In this document: positions 25,155-33,526 of the stretch, one piece after another
Layout: every line of letters begins with the position of its first letter
Position numbering within the stretch: the stretch's first letter is position 1
Source of the DNA: Pseudonocardia sulfidoxydans NBRC 16205
GTDB taxonomy: Bacteria > Actinomycetota > Actinomycetes > Mycobacteriales > Pseudonocardiaceae
Length of the DNA: 64,000 bases
NCBI RefSeq assembly: GCF_007989085.1
Contig: NZ_BJVJ01000001.1
Location: forward strand, 124,001 to 188,000
Direction: 5' to 3'
Notes under the pieces: generated by a model
Seen by the model: the letters and a program-made list of their open reading frames with translations, nothing else
Told to the model about the DNA's origin: nothing
The model's database searches: none
Program-made: the position numbers and the translations under genes

Positions 25155-28100
25155 ATGAGCCGAGCAACCGAGGACGCGCCCGCGGATCCGGCGGCCGATC
25201 CGCTGCCCGAGGACCTGCAGCGGCTCTACGCCCGCCACGCCGCGGCCGCCGTCGTCGGGTTCGACGACCCCGCCGGCTCGCTCGACGCCGCCGCCCGCGC
25301 GCACCTCCGCCTCGCCGTCCGCCGCGCCCCGCGGACCTCGGTCGTCGACATCCATGGCGGCCCCGGGGATCACGCGGGGTCCGCGACGATCGTCGACCTG
25401 GTCACCGACGAGACCCCCGCGCTGGTGCCGTCGGTGCTCGCCGGGATCGGGCGGGTCGGTCGGCAGGTGCACCACGTCGTGCACGCGATGGTGGTGGTGC
25501 GCCGCGACCCCGACGGGCGGCTGCGTGACGTCGACGCCGCCGCCGACCCGGCCGACCCGCCCGCCGGGACCCTCGTCGAGGCGTGGATGCGGCTCGAGCT
25601 CGACCCGGCCGCGCCCGAGGAGGGCGAGGACCTCGGAAGCGAGCTCGACGAGGTGCTCGCGGCGGTGCACGACGTCGCCGCCGACACCACCCGCCTCACC
25701 GGCACGGTCCTGGCCGTGGCCGACGAGCTTTCCGGGGCGAGCCCCTCGCCCGACCGCGACGACGCGGCGCGGCTACTGCGCTGGCTCGCCGACGGTCACT
25801 TCAGCTTCCTCGGCTACCGCCGGTACGAGGCCGTCGACACCACGCTGCGCGCCGTGCCCGGGTCGGGGCTGGGGGTATTGCGCCACAACGGGATCCGCGA
25901 CGACATCCCCGACGTGGCGGGCGACCGGCCGCTGGTCGTGGTCACCCGCGCCGACGCCCCCAGCCGGGTGCTGCGCCCCGAGCACCCCTACGACGTCGTG
26001 ATCGGGATCGTCGACGAGCGCGGCCGCACCGTCGGGGCGCACCGGTTCCTCGGGCTGTTCACCACCGCGGCCCTGCACGAGCACGTCCTGGACATCCCGG
26101 TCGTCGAGCGACGGGTGCGCGCCGCGATCCATCGGGCCGAGGTCCCCGTCGAGTCCTGGAGCGGCCAGCAGCTGCTCGACGTGCTGTCGCGCTGCCCGCG
26201 CGAGGAGCTGTTCTGGACGAGCGAGGAGACCCTGCACGAGACGGCCGTCGGCGTGCTCACCCTGGCCCACGATCGGCGGCTGCTGCTGACGGTGCAGGCC
26301 GAGCCGTACGGACGTTTCCTGTCCTGCCTGGTGCATCTCCCCCACGACCGCTACTCACCGCAGGCGCGCTCGGCGATGCAGCGGGTGCTGCTGCGCGAGC
26401 TCGACGGCTGGCGTGTCGACCACGGCGTCATCGTCGGGGAGACGGGGCCGGTGCAGGTCCATTTCACCGTCCACGTCGGCGCGGCCGCGCCGCCACCGGA
26501 CGGGGAGCGCCTACGCGCCCAGCTCGCAGCGGCGATCCTGACCTGGGACGACTGGGTCGTCGACGCCGCCGGCAAGGACGCCGAGCAGATCGCGGAGTAC
26601 CTGCCGGGGCTGCCCCAGGGCTACCGCGACGACGCCGACCCGGTGCGTGCTGTCGCCGATCTGCGCCGCGTGCGCGACCTGGGCACCGACCCGCACCTGG
26701 AGCTGGCGGGCGAGCCCGACGACCTGCACTTCCGGCTCATCGTGGCCGGTGCCCCGGTGTCACTGTCGGCGGTGCTGCCGGTCCTGCAGAGTCTCGGCGT
26801 CGACGTCCTCGACGAACGCTCCTACGAGATCGTCCGGCCCGACGGGGTCGGCTGCCGGCTCTACGACTTCGGTCTCGCGGCCGACGCCGCGACCCGGTTC
26901 ACCCTGTCGGGCCGCGGTGGGCAGGCGGCCCGCGACCGGTTCTGTGCGGCGTTCCGTGCGGCCTGGTCGGGGGCCGCGGAGACCGACCGGTTCAACGCCC
27001 TGGTGCTGCACGCCGGCCTGGGGTGGCGCGAGGTCGCGATGCTGCGCGCCTACGCGCGCTACGCGTCCCAGCTGGGCGGGCCCTTCGGGCGGCGCTACGT
27101 CGCCGACATCCTGCTCGCCCACCCGGACGCGGCGCGGGCGCTGGTCGCGTTGTTCCGGGCCCGCTTCGACCCGGCTCCACCGGCGGCCGGCCGGGACCAG
27201 CGCTGCGCAGAGGCGCTCGCCACCGCGACGGCCCTGATCGACGACGTCGCCGGCCTCGACGCCGACCGGATCCTGCGCGGACACCTGGCGATGCTCACGG
27301 CGACGCTGCGGACGAACTGGTTCCGGGACCGGCCGTACTTCTCGTTCAAGATCGATCCGGGATCGATACCGGACATGCCGTCGCCGCGGCCGCGGTTCGA
27401 GATCTTCGTGTACTCGCCGCGGGTGGAGGGGGTGCACCTGCGGTTCGGGTCCGTCGCCCGGGGCGGGTTGCGCTGGTCGGACCGTCCGCAGGACTACCGG
27501 ACCGAGATCCTGGGCCTGGTCAAGGCGCAGATGGTCAAGAACGCGGTGATCGTGCCGGTGGGGGCCAAGGGCGGGTTCGTGGTGGCCGCGCCGGCGCCGG
27601 ATCCGGCCGAGGTTGAGGCCTGCTACCGGATCTTCATCTCAGGCCTGCTGGACGTGACGGACAACGTCGTCGATGGGGCGACGGTGGCCCCACCCGGGGT
27701 GGTGCGCCACGACGGTGACGACTCCTACCTGGTGGTGGCCGCGGACAAGGGCACGGCCCGGTTCTCCGATGTCGCCAACGCGGTGGCCGCCGGGTACAGG
27801 TTCTGGCTCGGCGACGCGTTCGCCTCGGGCGGCTCGGTGGGCTACGACCACAAGGCGATGGGCATCACCGCGCGCGGCGCGTGGGAGTCGGTGAGACGCC
27901 ACTTCCGGGAGCTGGGGGTGGACACGCAGTCGCAGGACTTCACCGTCGTCGGGATCGGTGACATGTCCGGGGACGTGTTCGGCAACGGGATGCTGCTGTC
28001 CCCGCACATACGGCTGGTGGCCGCCTTCGATCATCGGCACGTGTTCGTCGACCCGGACCCCGATCCGGCGGCGGGGTGGGCCGAGCGGGCCCGGCTGTTC

Positions 28101-29567
28101 GCGCTGCCGCGCTCGTCGTGGGACGCCTACGACCGGTCCGTGATCAGCGCGGGCGGCGGGGTGTGGTCGCGCACCGCCAAGTCGGTCCCCGTCGGCCCGC
28201 AGCTGCGCGCGGCCCTCGGACTGGCCTCCGACATCGAGCGGTTGAGCCCGCCGGAGCTGGTGCGGGCGATCGTGTCGGCGCCGGTGGACCTGTTGTGGAA
28301 CGGCGGGATCGGCACCTACGTCAAGGCCTCGACCGAGTCGCACGCCGACGCCGGCGACAAGGCCAACGACGCGGTCCGCGTCGACGGCCGGGCGCTTCGG
28401 GTGCGGGTGGTCGGGGAGGGCGGCAACCTGGGGCTGACCCAGCTGGGCCGGATCGAGTTCGCGCGCGCGGGCGGGCGGATCAACACCGACGCGATCGACA
28501 ACTCGGCCGGGGTGGACTGCTCCGACCATGAGGTCAACATCAAGGTCCTGCTGGACCGGCTGGTGACGGCAGGAGAGCTGGACCGGACCGGTCGCGACAC
28601 CCTCCTGGCGGAGATGACCGACGAGGTCGCCGAGCTGGTCCTGGCCGACAACATCGACCAGAACGCCGCCCTCGGTGTCGCCCGTACCCGGGCCGCGGAC
28701 ACCGTCGGGGTGCACGCCCGGATGATCGACGGGCTCGCCGCCCGCACCGGGCTCGACCGCGACCTCGAAGCGCTCCCCCACCCCGCGGAGATCGACGAGC
28801 GGACCGCCGCCGGCCACGGGCTCGCCTCACCCGAGCTCGCGGTCCTGCTCGCGCACACCAAGCTCGACATCAAGGCGGCCGTCCTGGCGACCGACCTCCC
28901 CGAGCGGCCCGAGTTCGCCGACCGGCTGCCGGGGTACTTCCCCCGCCCGCTGCGCGAACGCTTCCCCGCCGCCGTCGCCGCCCACCCGCTGCGTCGCGAG
29001 ATCGTCGCGACGATGCTGGTCAACGAGTTGGTCGACCGGGCCGGGATCACGTTCGCCCACCGGCTGGGCGAGGACACGGGCGGAAGTGTCGACGACGCCG
29101 TGCGCGCGTTCCGCGTCGCGGCCACCGTGTTCGACCTGCCGGAGCTGTGGGGCCGGGTCGCCGCGCTCCCGGGGGCGGTGCCGACCGCCGCGCTCGACGC
29201 GATCGCCGTCGCGACCCGCCGGCTCCTCGACGTCGCCGCACGCTGGCTGCTCACCTGCCGTCCGCGCCCGCTCGACGTCCCCGCCGAGATCGAACGGTTC
29301 ACCGGCGCAGTGCACCGCCTGCTTCCCGACCTCGGGACGATGCTGCGCGGCGCCGAGTCCGTCGCGACGGCGAACCGCGCCGCCGCCCTCACCGGCCTCG
29401 GCGTCCCGGCAACCCTGGCCGACCGGGTCGCGACGCTCGCCGCGGCCCACGGACTGCTCGACGTCGTCGAGGTCGCCGCACCCGCCCACCAACTGCCGCT
29501 CGACGAGATCGCGAGACTCTACTTCACCCTCTCGGAACGTTCGACGGCACGCGTCACAACCGACTGA
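25155..29567 (+). CDS. Large NAD-dependent glutamate dehydrogenase
   Basis: 1470 residues from ATG 25155, after a GGTGGGGGTGG ribosome site. The enzyme converts glutamate to 2-oxoglutarate and ammonia with NAD. N-terminal ACT-like regulatory stretches (about residues 30-600) are followed by the catalytic core with RGGLRWSDRPQDYRTEILGL near 765 and VKNAVIVPVGAKGGFV, which bears the conserved lysines. Next come the dinucleotide fold (GDMSGDVFGNGML, then DLLWNGGIGTYVK) and a helical C-terminus. Members of the 180-kDa class are commonly about 1600 residues, so this one is somewhat short, mainly at the N terminus. It overlaps the convergent zinc-finger gene by 14 nt. Confidence 0.94.
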   Translation: MSRATEDAPADPAADPLPEDLQRLYARHAAAAVVGFDDPAGSLDAAARAHLRLAVRRAPRTSVVDIHGGPGDHAGSATIVDLVTDETPALVPSVLAGIGRVGRQVHHVVHAMVVVRRDPDGRLRDVDAAADPADPPAGTLVEAWMRLELDPAAPEEGEDLGSELDEVLAAVHDVAADTTRLTGTVLAVADELSGASPSPDRDDAARLLRWLADGHFSFLGYRRYEAVDTTLRAVPGSGLGVLRHNGIRDDIPDVAGDRPLVVVTRADAPSRVLRPEHPYDVVIGIVDERGRTVGAHRFLGLFTTAALHEHVLDIPVVERRVRAAIHRAEVPVESWSGQQLLDVLSRCPREELFWTSEETLHETAVGVLTLAHDRRLLLTVQAEPYGRFLSCLVHLPHDRYSPQARSAMQRVLLRELDGWRVDHGVIVGETGPVQVHFTVHVGAAAPPPDGERLRAQLAAAILTWDDWVVDAAGKDAEQIAEYLPGLPQGYRDDADPVRAVADLRRVRDLGTDPHLELAGEPDDLHFRLIVAGAPVSLSAVLPVLQSLGVDVLDERSYEIVRPDGVGCRLYDFGLAADAATRFTLSGRGGQAARDRFCAAFRAAWSGAAETDRFNALVLHAGLGWREVAMLRAYARYASQLGGPFGRRYVADILLAHPDAARALVALFRARFDPAPPAAGRDQRCAEALATATALIDDVAGLDADRILRGHLAMLTATLRTNWFRDRPYFSFKIDPGSIPDMPSPRPRFEIFVYSPRVEGVHLRFGSVARGGLRWSDRPQDYRTEILGLVKAQMVKNAVIVPVGAKGGFVVAAPAPDPAEVEACYRIFISGLLDVTDNVVDGATVAPPGVVRHDGDDSYLVVAADKGTARFSDVANAVAAGYRFWLGDAFASGGSVGYDHKAMGITARGAWESVRRHFRELGVDTQSQDFTVVGIGDMSGDVFGNGMLLSPHIRLVAAFDHRHVFVDPDPDPAAGWAERARLFALPRSSWDAYDRSVISAGGGVWSRTAKSVPVGPQLRAALGLASDIERLSPPELVRAIVSAPVDLLWNGGIGTYVKASTESHADAGDKANDAVRVDGRALRVRVVGEGGNLGLTQLGRIEFARAGGRINTDAIDNSAGVDCSDHEVNIKVLLDRLVTAGELDRTGRDTLLAEMTDEVAELVLADNIDQNAALGVARTRAADTVGVHARMIDGLAARTGLDRDLEALPHPAEIDERTAAGHGLASPELAVLLAHTKLDIKAAVLATDLPERPEFADRLPGYFPRPLRERFPAAVAAHPLRREIVATMLVNELVDRAGITFAHRLGEDTGGSVDDAVRAFRVAATVFDLPELWGRVAALPGAVPTAALDAIAVATRRLLDVAARWLLTCRPRPLDVPAEIERFTGAVHRLLPDLGTMLRGAESVATANRAAALTGLGVPATLADRVATLAAAHGLLDVVEVAAPAHQLPLDEIARLYFTLSERSTARVTTD

Positions 29568-29925
29568 CCCGGCGCCGGGACGGTACACAGGCGACGCACG
29601 TCCCGGCCGCGGGCAGCGCGTCGAGCCGTTCGGGCGGGATCGGGCGGCCGCAGCGCGCGCACCGCCCGTACGTGCCGTCGACGAGCCTGCGCTCCGCCCG
29701 GTCGACCCCCTCCAGGTCGCGGCGCGCCCCCGCGAGCAGCCCCTGCAGCTGCGCCCGCTCGAACCCGATCGTCACCCCCTCGGGATCGTGCTCGTCGTCG
29801 TGGGTGGTGAGAGCCTGCTCGTCGGCCAGCGCAGCGACCTGCCGGCTCAACCCCCCGATCCGCGCCTCGATGTCGGCACGCGCGGCCGCGAGCCGCGCGG
29901 CAGGGTCGAGACCGGATCCGTCCAT
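29554..29925 (-). CDS. TraR/DksA-type C4 zinc-finger protein
   Basis: 123 residues from ATG 29925. An N-terminal coiled-coil-like helix (AARLAAARADIEARIGGL) and a second helix (LQGLLAGARRDLEGVDRAE) precede the C4 zinc finger YGRCARCGRPIPPERLDALP, which is completed by a TCVAC pair. This is the short actinobacterial DksA-like form, expected to act at the RNA polymerase secondary channel. The convergent 3' end overlaps the glutamate dehydrogenase. Confidence 0.88.
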   Translation of the reverse strand: MDGSGLDPAARLAAARADIEARIGGLSRQVAALADEQALTTHDDEHDPEGVTIGFERAQLQGLLAGARRDLEGVDRAERRLVDGTYGRCARCGRPIPPERLDALPAAGTCVACVPSRRRVSRL

Positions 29926-30109
29926 GCCCCCAGCGTCCCCTCGACTCCGGGGGATCGCCACCACGTGTCCGACGGTGAGCCCGATGTTCACCTGCGACCG
30001 CCCCGAGTTCCTCGAGTACATAAAGCTGGTCGAGCAGATCGCCCCCGCACCCCGACGACCCGATCCCGTCCGGCTCGTACGCCCCGGCCGCGGCTCCCGG
30101 GCGAGCCGA

Positions 30110-30115
30110 TAGTGT
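30110..30115 (+). promoter_or_regulatory. -10 element of the tRNA gene
   Basis: TAGTGT (TANNNT) lies 9 nt before the first base of the tRNA. No obvious -35. Confidence 0.35.
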
Positions 30116-30124
30116 GGCGCGGCC

Positions 30125-30199
30125 GGGGCGGTAGCTCAGTTGGTCAGAGCAGCGGACTCATAATCCGTCAGGTCGTGGGTTCGAGCCCCACCCGCCCCA
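30125..30199 (+). tRNA. tRNA-Ile (CAU anticodon, lysidine type)
   Basis: A full cloverleaf folds by eye: acceptor GGGGCGG/CCGCCCC (30125-30131 with 30192-30198), D stem GCTC/GAGC, anticodon stem 30152-30156/30164-30168, and T arm GTGGG-TTCGAGC-CCCAC; the discriminator is A30199. The anticodon CAT is at 30159-30161 in the context ACTCATAAT, typical of tRNA-Ile2 whose C34 is changed to lysidine by TilS, rather than of elongator tRNA-Met. No CCA is encoded. Confidence 0.9.
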
Positions 30200-30340
30200 C
30201 TCTCGTGAACAGGCAAAATGCTGCAGACCCGGCACCGGCCTACAACCGGTACAGGTGGGTCAGGACGCCACGCAACCAGCGGGCTCCACGAGGTGCGCGC
30301 GTTCGGTACCTGCGGGTCGATTGCCGCTGCTCACGCGCCG

Positions 30341-31102
30341 TCAAAGCAGCATGTCCACCTCGTCGTGGAGGACCTGCTGCAGGTGCGGGAAGTAGTGCTG
30401 CTCGGCGAGGTCGGGAGTCAACGCCCACTTTGCGAGCAGCGAGTCGTCGATCCGCTCGCCCCGCCCCGCGGCCTCGAGCTGCAGTTGCTGGTGGGCTGCC
30501 CGTTCGGCTGCGATGAAGTAGAACGCCGCCTCCTCCAGCGACCGGCCGATGGTGATGAAACCGTGGCCGCGCTGGACGAGGATCTTCGCGGTCGGGCCGA
30601 GCGAGTCGGCGGTCGTCCGGTGTCCCTCACCGGTGAGCCCGAAGTCCTCGTGGACGGCCTGCAGACCGTGGATGAGTGCCGAGTCCGTGGTCAGCGGGTC
30701 GAGGACCTGCGGTTGGCTCGCCCACGTGAACCCGGCTGGGGAGTGGACGTGTACGACGGCGACGGCGTCCTCCCGCGCGGAGTGCAGGATGTGCTGGCCG
30801 GCGAACCCGGACACCGCAGCGTCCGCGGCTCCCTGCACGACCCGGCCTGCCGGATCGTCGGATGCGGAGACCAGCAGCAGGTCCGAGACCCGGACCCGGC
30901 CGAACGGGACCTTCCACGGGTTGGCCCAGAACAGGTCGTCGGAGGCCGGGTCGCGGACGGTGAGATGGCCGTTGAAGCCGAACTCGTAGCCCAACTTCGC
31001 GAACAGCCGCAGCGTCGCGGCGAGCGCGACCTTGCGGCGCTCGCGCTCGGCCACGAGCTCACTGTCGCTGTCGTGCACCAGGACGTGCGCGGTGGTGGTC
31101 AT
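30341..31102 (-). CDS. Class II aldolase/adducin family protein
   Basis: 253 residues, ATG 31102, 3 nt after the stop of the flavoprotein gene. It has the zinc-dependent aldolase pattern: FGFNGHLTVRDP near residue 42, the metal ligands in VVHVHSPAG, and a later His in VQRGHGFITIG. Family members cleave or epimerise sugar phosphates or act as decarboxylases. As the last gene of operon A it may release a C2 or C3 fragment from an oxidised sulfur-bearing substrate (inference). Confidence 0.88.
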   Translation of the reverse strand: MTTTAHVLVHDSDSELVAERERRKVALAATLRLFAKLGYEFGFNGHLTVRDPASDDLFWANPWKVPFGRVRVSDLLLVSASDDPAGRVVQGAADAAVSGFAGQHILHSAREDAVAVVHVHSPAGFTWASQPQVLDPLTTDSALIHGLQAVHEDFGLTGEGHRTTADSLGPTAKILVQRGHGFITIGRSLEEAAFYFIAAERAAHQQLQLEAAGRGERIDDSLLAKWALTPDLAEQHYFPHLQQVLHDEVDMLL

Positions 31103-31105
31103 CGG

Positions 31106-32440
31106 TCAGACCTTCTTTCCTGGGTTGAGGATCGAGTTCGGGTCGAAGACGGCCTTGAGGTTGCGCTGGACGGTGAGGACGTCGGGACCGAGCTCGTCGG
31201 CGAGCCACCGGCGTTTGAGCAGGCCGACCCCGTGTTCGCCGGTGAGGGTGCCGCCGAGGTCGAGCGCGGTTCTGAACACCTCGCCCGCGGCCTTCCAGAC
31301 GTCCTCGTCGAACGCTCGGCCGTGGTCGAGGACAAGGATCGGGTGCAGGTTGCCGTCGCCGGCGTGTGCCATCGTCGCGATCCGGATCCCGGACCGGTCG
31401 CCGACATCCTCGATCGCCGCGACCGCCTCGGCCATCCGGGACCGGGGCACGGCCACGTCCTCGATCAGGACGCGCCCGTGGCGCTGCAAGGCGGGCAGCG
31501 CCGCCCTGCGGGTCCACAGCAGTGCCTCGGCGCGCACGGGGTCGACGGTGACCTCGACGTCTTCGGAGAGCGGTTCGACAACTGCGCGCACCGCGTCCAT
31601 CTCGACGTCCGCCCCCGGTCCGTCGGTCTGGACGAGGAGGAACGCGGCGCCCCGGGTGCGGAACGCGGTGCCGTCGGCGTCGTCGATCGCGTCGAGGCAC
31701 GCCCGGTCGAGCAGCTCGGCGACCGCGGGCTGCAGGCGAGCGGCGGTGACGGCGGCGGCCGCGGCGGCCGCGGCGACGACGTCGGGGAAGAACGCGGCGA
31801 GGGTGGCGGTCCGGACAGGGGCCGGGCGTAGTCGCAGGGTTGCTCCCACGACCACGCCGAGGGTCCCCTCCGAGCCGACGAACAGGCCGGTCAGGTCGTA
31901 GCCGGCGACGCCCTTCACGGTCCGCCGACCGGTCGCGATCCGTCTGCCGTCGGCGAGCACGACATCGAGCCCGAGGACCGAGTCCCGGGTGACGCCGTAC
32001 TTGGCGCAGCGCAGGCCGCCGGCGTTGGTGGCGATGTTGCCGCCGATGGTCGAGATCGCGACGCTGGCCGGGTCGGGGGCGTAGCGCAGCCCGTACCTGC
32101 CGACGGCACGGTCGAGGTCCGCCGTGATCACTCCCGGTTCGACGACGGCGAGTTCGTCGGTCGCGGAGATCTCCAGGATCCGGTTCATCCGCGACAGGTC
32201 CACGACGATCGAGCCGTCGGTCGCGACCGCGCCGCCCGACAGGCCGGTCCCCGCACCGCGCGTGACAACCGGGTACCCGTCGGCGTTCGCGATCCGCAGC
32301 ACCTCGGCGACTTCGTCGGCGGACTCCGCGAAGACGACCGCACGTGGGCGCCCACCGGGGTCGAAACCGGACCGGTCGAGCCGGTGGGCGTCGAGGACGG
32401 CCCGGTCGGTGGTCCATCCTGCGGGCAGCAGTGACGTCAC
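31106..32440 (-). CDS. FAD-linked 2-hydroxyacid oxidase/dehydrogenase (GlcD-like)
   Basis: 444 residues from GTG 32440 with AAGGAG 6 nt upstream and a GTGA overlap with the upstream monooxygenase stop. The N-terminal FAD_binding_4 domain shows VTRGAGTGLSGGAVATDGSI and STIGGNIATNAGGLRCAKYG. The C-terminal FAD-oxidase domain ends with GGTLTGEHGVGLLKRRWL and FDPNSILNPGKK. The family oxidises glycolate, D-lactate and similar 2-hydroxyacids. In this operon a thio- or sulfo-substituted lactate is a reasonable guess, not shown. Confidence 0.9.
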   Translation of the reverse strand: MTSLLPAGWTTDRAVLDAHRLDRSGFDPGGRPRAVVFAESADEVAEVLRIANADGYPVVTRGAGTGLSGGAVATDGSIVVDLSRMNRILEISATDELAVVEPGVITADLDRAVGRYGLRYAPDPASVAISTIGGNIATNAGGLRCAKYGVTRDSVLGLDVVLADGRRIATGRRTVKGVAGYDLTGLFVGSEGTLGVVVGATLRLRPAPVRTATLAAFFPDVVAAAAAAAAVTAARLQPAVAELLDRACLDAIDDADGTAFRTRGAAFLLVQTDGPGADVEMDAVRAVVEPLSEDVEVTVDPVRAEALLWTRRAALPALQRHGRVLIEDVAVPRSRMAEAVAAIEDVGDRSGIRIATMAHAGDGNLHPILVLDHGRAFDEDVWKAAGEVFRTALDLGGTLTGEHGVGLLKRRWLADELGPDVLTVQRNLKAVFDPNSILNPGKKV

Positions 32441-33525
32441 GCGGGCTCCTTCACGGTGGTCGCGCCCCGGTGCGAGAGCTCCTGACGTACCAACGGCACG
32501 ACGTGGCGGGCGTAGTCGATCGCGTCGGTGAGCGGGTCCCAGCCACGGATGGACAGCAGCTCGCAGCCGATGTCGACGTAGTCGAGCAGGGCCTTCGCGA
32601 CGGTCTCGTAGCTGCCGACGAGGGCGGTCGTGCTCCCCGGCTGCGCGGTGGCGTCGACGAGCGGGGTCCAGAGCGCCCGGTCGTGCCGTTCGCCGCGGGC
32701 CGCCACGGCCCTCAGTCGCTGCGACCCGACGTTCGATGGCTGCCAGTTCTCGACGGACCCGTTGGCGCGCACCGCCCCCAGGACATCGTGGGCCTTCTCC
32801 CAGGCGAGCTCGCCTGTGGCCGCGACGATCGGCCGGAACGACACCCAGATCCGCGGGGGCGGCCGGCCGGCGGCGTCCGCGTGGGCGTTGACCGCCGCGA
32901 TCTGCTGAGCTGTCTCCGCGAGGGGCTCGCCCCACAGCCCGAAGATGTCGCCGAGCCGGCCGCCGATGCGGTACGCCTGTCCGGACGAGCCGCCGACCGA
33001 GATCGGCAGCGCGTCCTGCACGGGCAGGATGTCGGTGGCGAAGTCCTCGAAGCGGTAGTACCGGCCCTCGTGGCTCACGGGTTGCCCGTCGGACGCCCAG
33101 ATCTGACGCAGGATACGGATGAACTCCTCGGAGCGGGCATAACGCTCGGACTTGTCGAGGTAGTCGCCTTCGCGACGTTGTTCGTGGTCGTCGCCTCCGG
33201 AGATGACGTGCACACCCATGCGTCCGCCGCCGATCCGGTCCAGGGTGGCGAAGACCTTGGCGGCCTGGGTCGGCGCGACGAAGCCGGGTCGGTGCGCGAG
33301 CATCGGCGCGATCCGATCCGAATGGTTCAGCACGAACTGGGCGAGCTGGTTCGCGTCGACCGACGAGGAGCCGTAGGCAACGAGCGTCCAGTCGAACCCG
33401 CCCTCGTCGAGGGCGTGCACGAACCGGCGGGTGTAGTCGGGATCGAAGGATTCGCGGCGACGCCCGCCGGGGGTGGCCTCGGTGGTCGGAGTCGTGTGGA
33501 CGGCACTGATGAACTCGACGGCCAC
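32437..33525 (-). CDS. SsuD-like FMN-dependent alkanesulfonate monooxygenase family protein
   Basis: 362 residues from GTG 33525, 1 nt after the stop of the upstream fusion gene. It carries VEFISAVHTTPTTEATPGG at the start, the family signature VHVISGGDDHEQRREGDYLD, RYARSEEFIRILRQIW, and ISVGGSSGQAYRIGGRLGD. The pattern is that of SsuD/SfnG-type two-component monooxygenases, which cleave C-S bonds with FMNH2 and release sulfite. It closely resembles the protein at 39855-41081. No flavin reductase gene lies in this operon. Confidence 0.9.
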   Translation of the reverse strand: MAVEFISAVHTTPTTEATPGGRRRESFDPDYTRRFVHALDEGGFDWTLVAYGSSSVDANQLAQFVLNHSDRIAPMLAHRPGFVAPTQAAKVFATLDRIGGGRMGVHVISGGDDHEQRREGDYLDKSERYARSEEFIRILRQIWASDGQPVSHEGRYYRFEDFATDILPVQDALPISVGGSSGQAYRIGGRLGDIFGLWGEPLAETAQQIAAVNAHADAAGRPPPRIWVSFRPIVAATGELAWEKAHDVLGAVRANGSVENWQPSNVGSQRLRAVAARGERHDRALWTPLVDATAQPGSTTALVGSYETVAKALLDYVDIGCELLSIRGWDPLTDAIDYARHVVPLVRQELSHRGATTVKEPA

Positions 33526-33526
33526 C

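Noticed and set aside
29984..30112. 42-codon frame upstream of the tRNA (MFTCDRPEFLEYIKL start)
   Set aside because: No ribosome site, a rare ATA codon, and it runs through the probable tRNA promoter; not enough to call.
30159..30161. Elongator or initiator tRNA-Met because of the CAT anticodon
   Set aside because: The ACTCATAAT loop context and the acceptor and anticodon stems fit the lysidine-type tRNA-Ile better.
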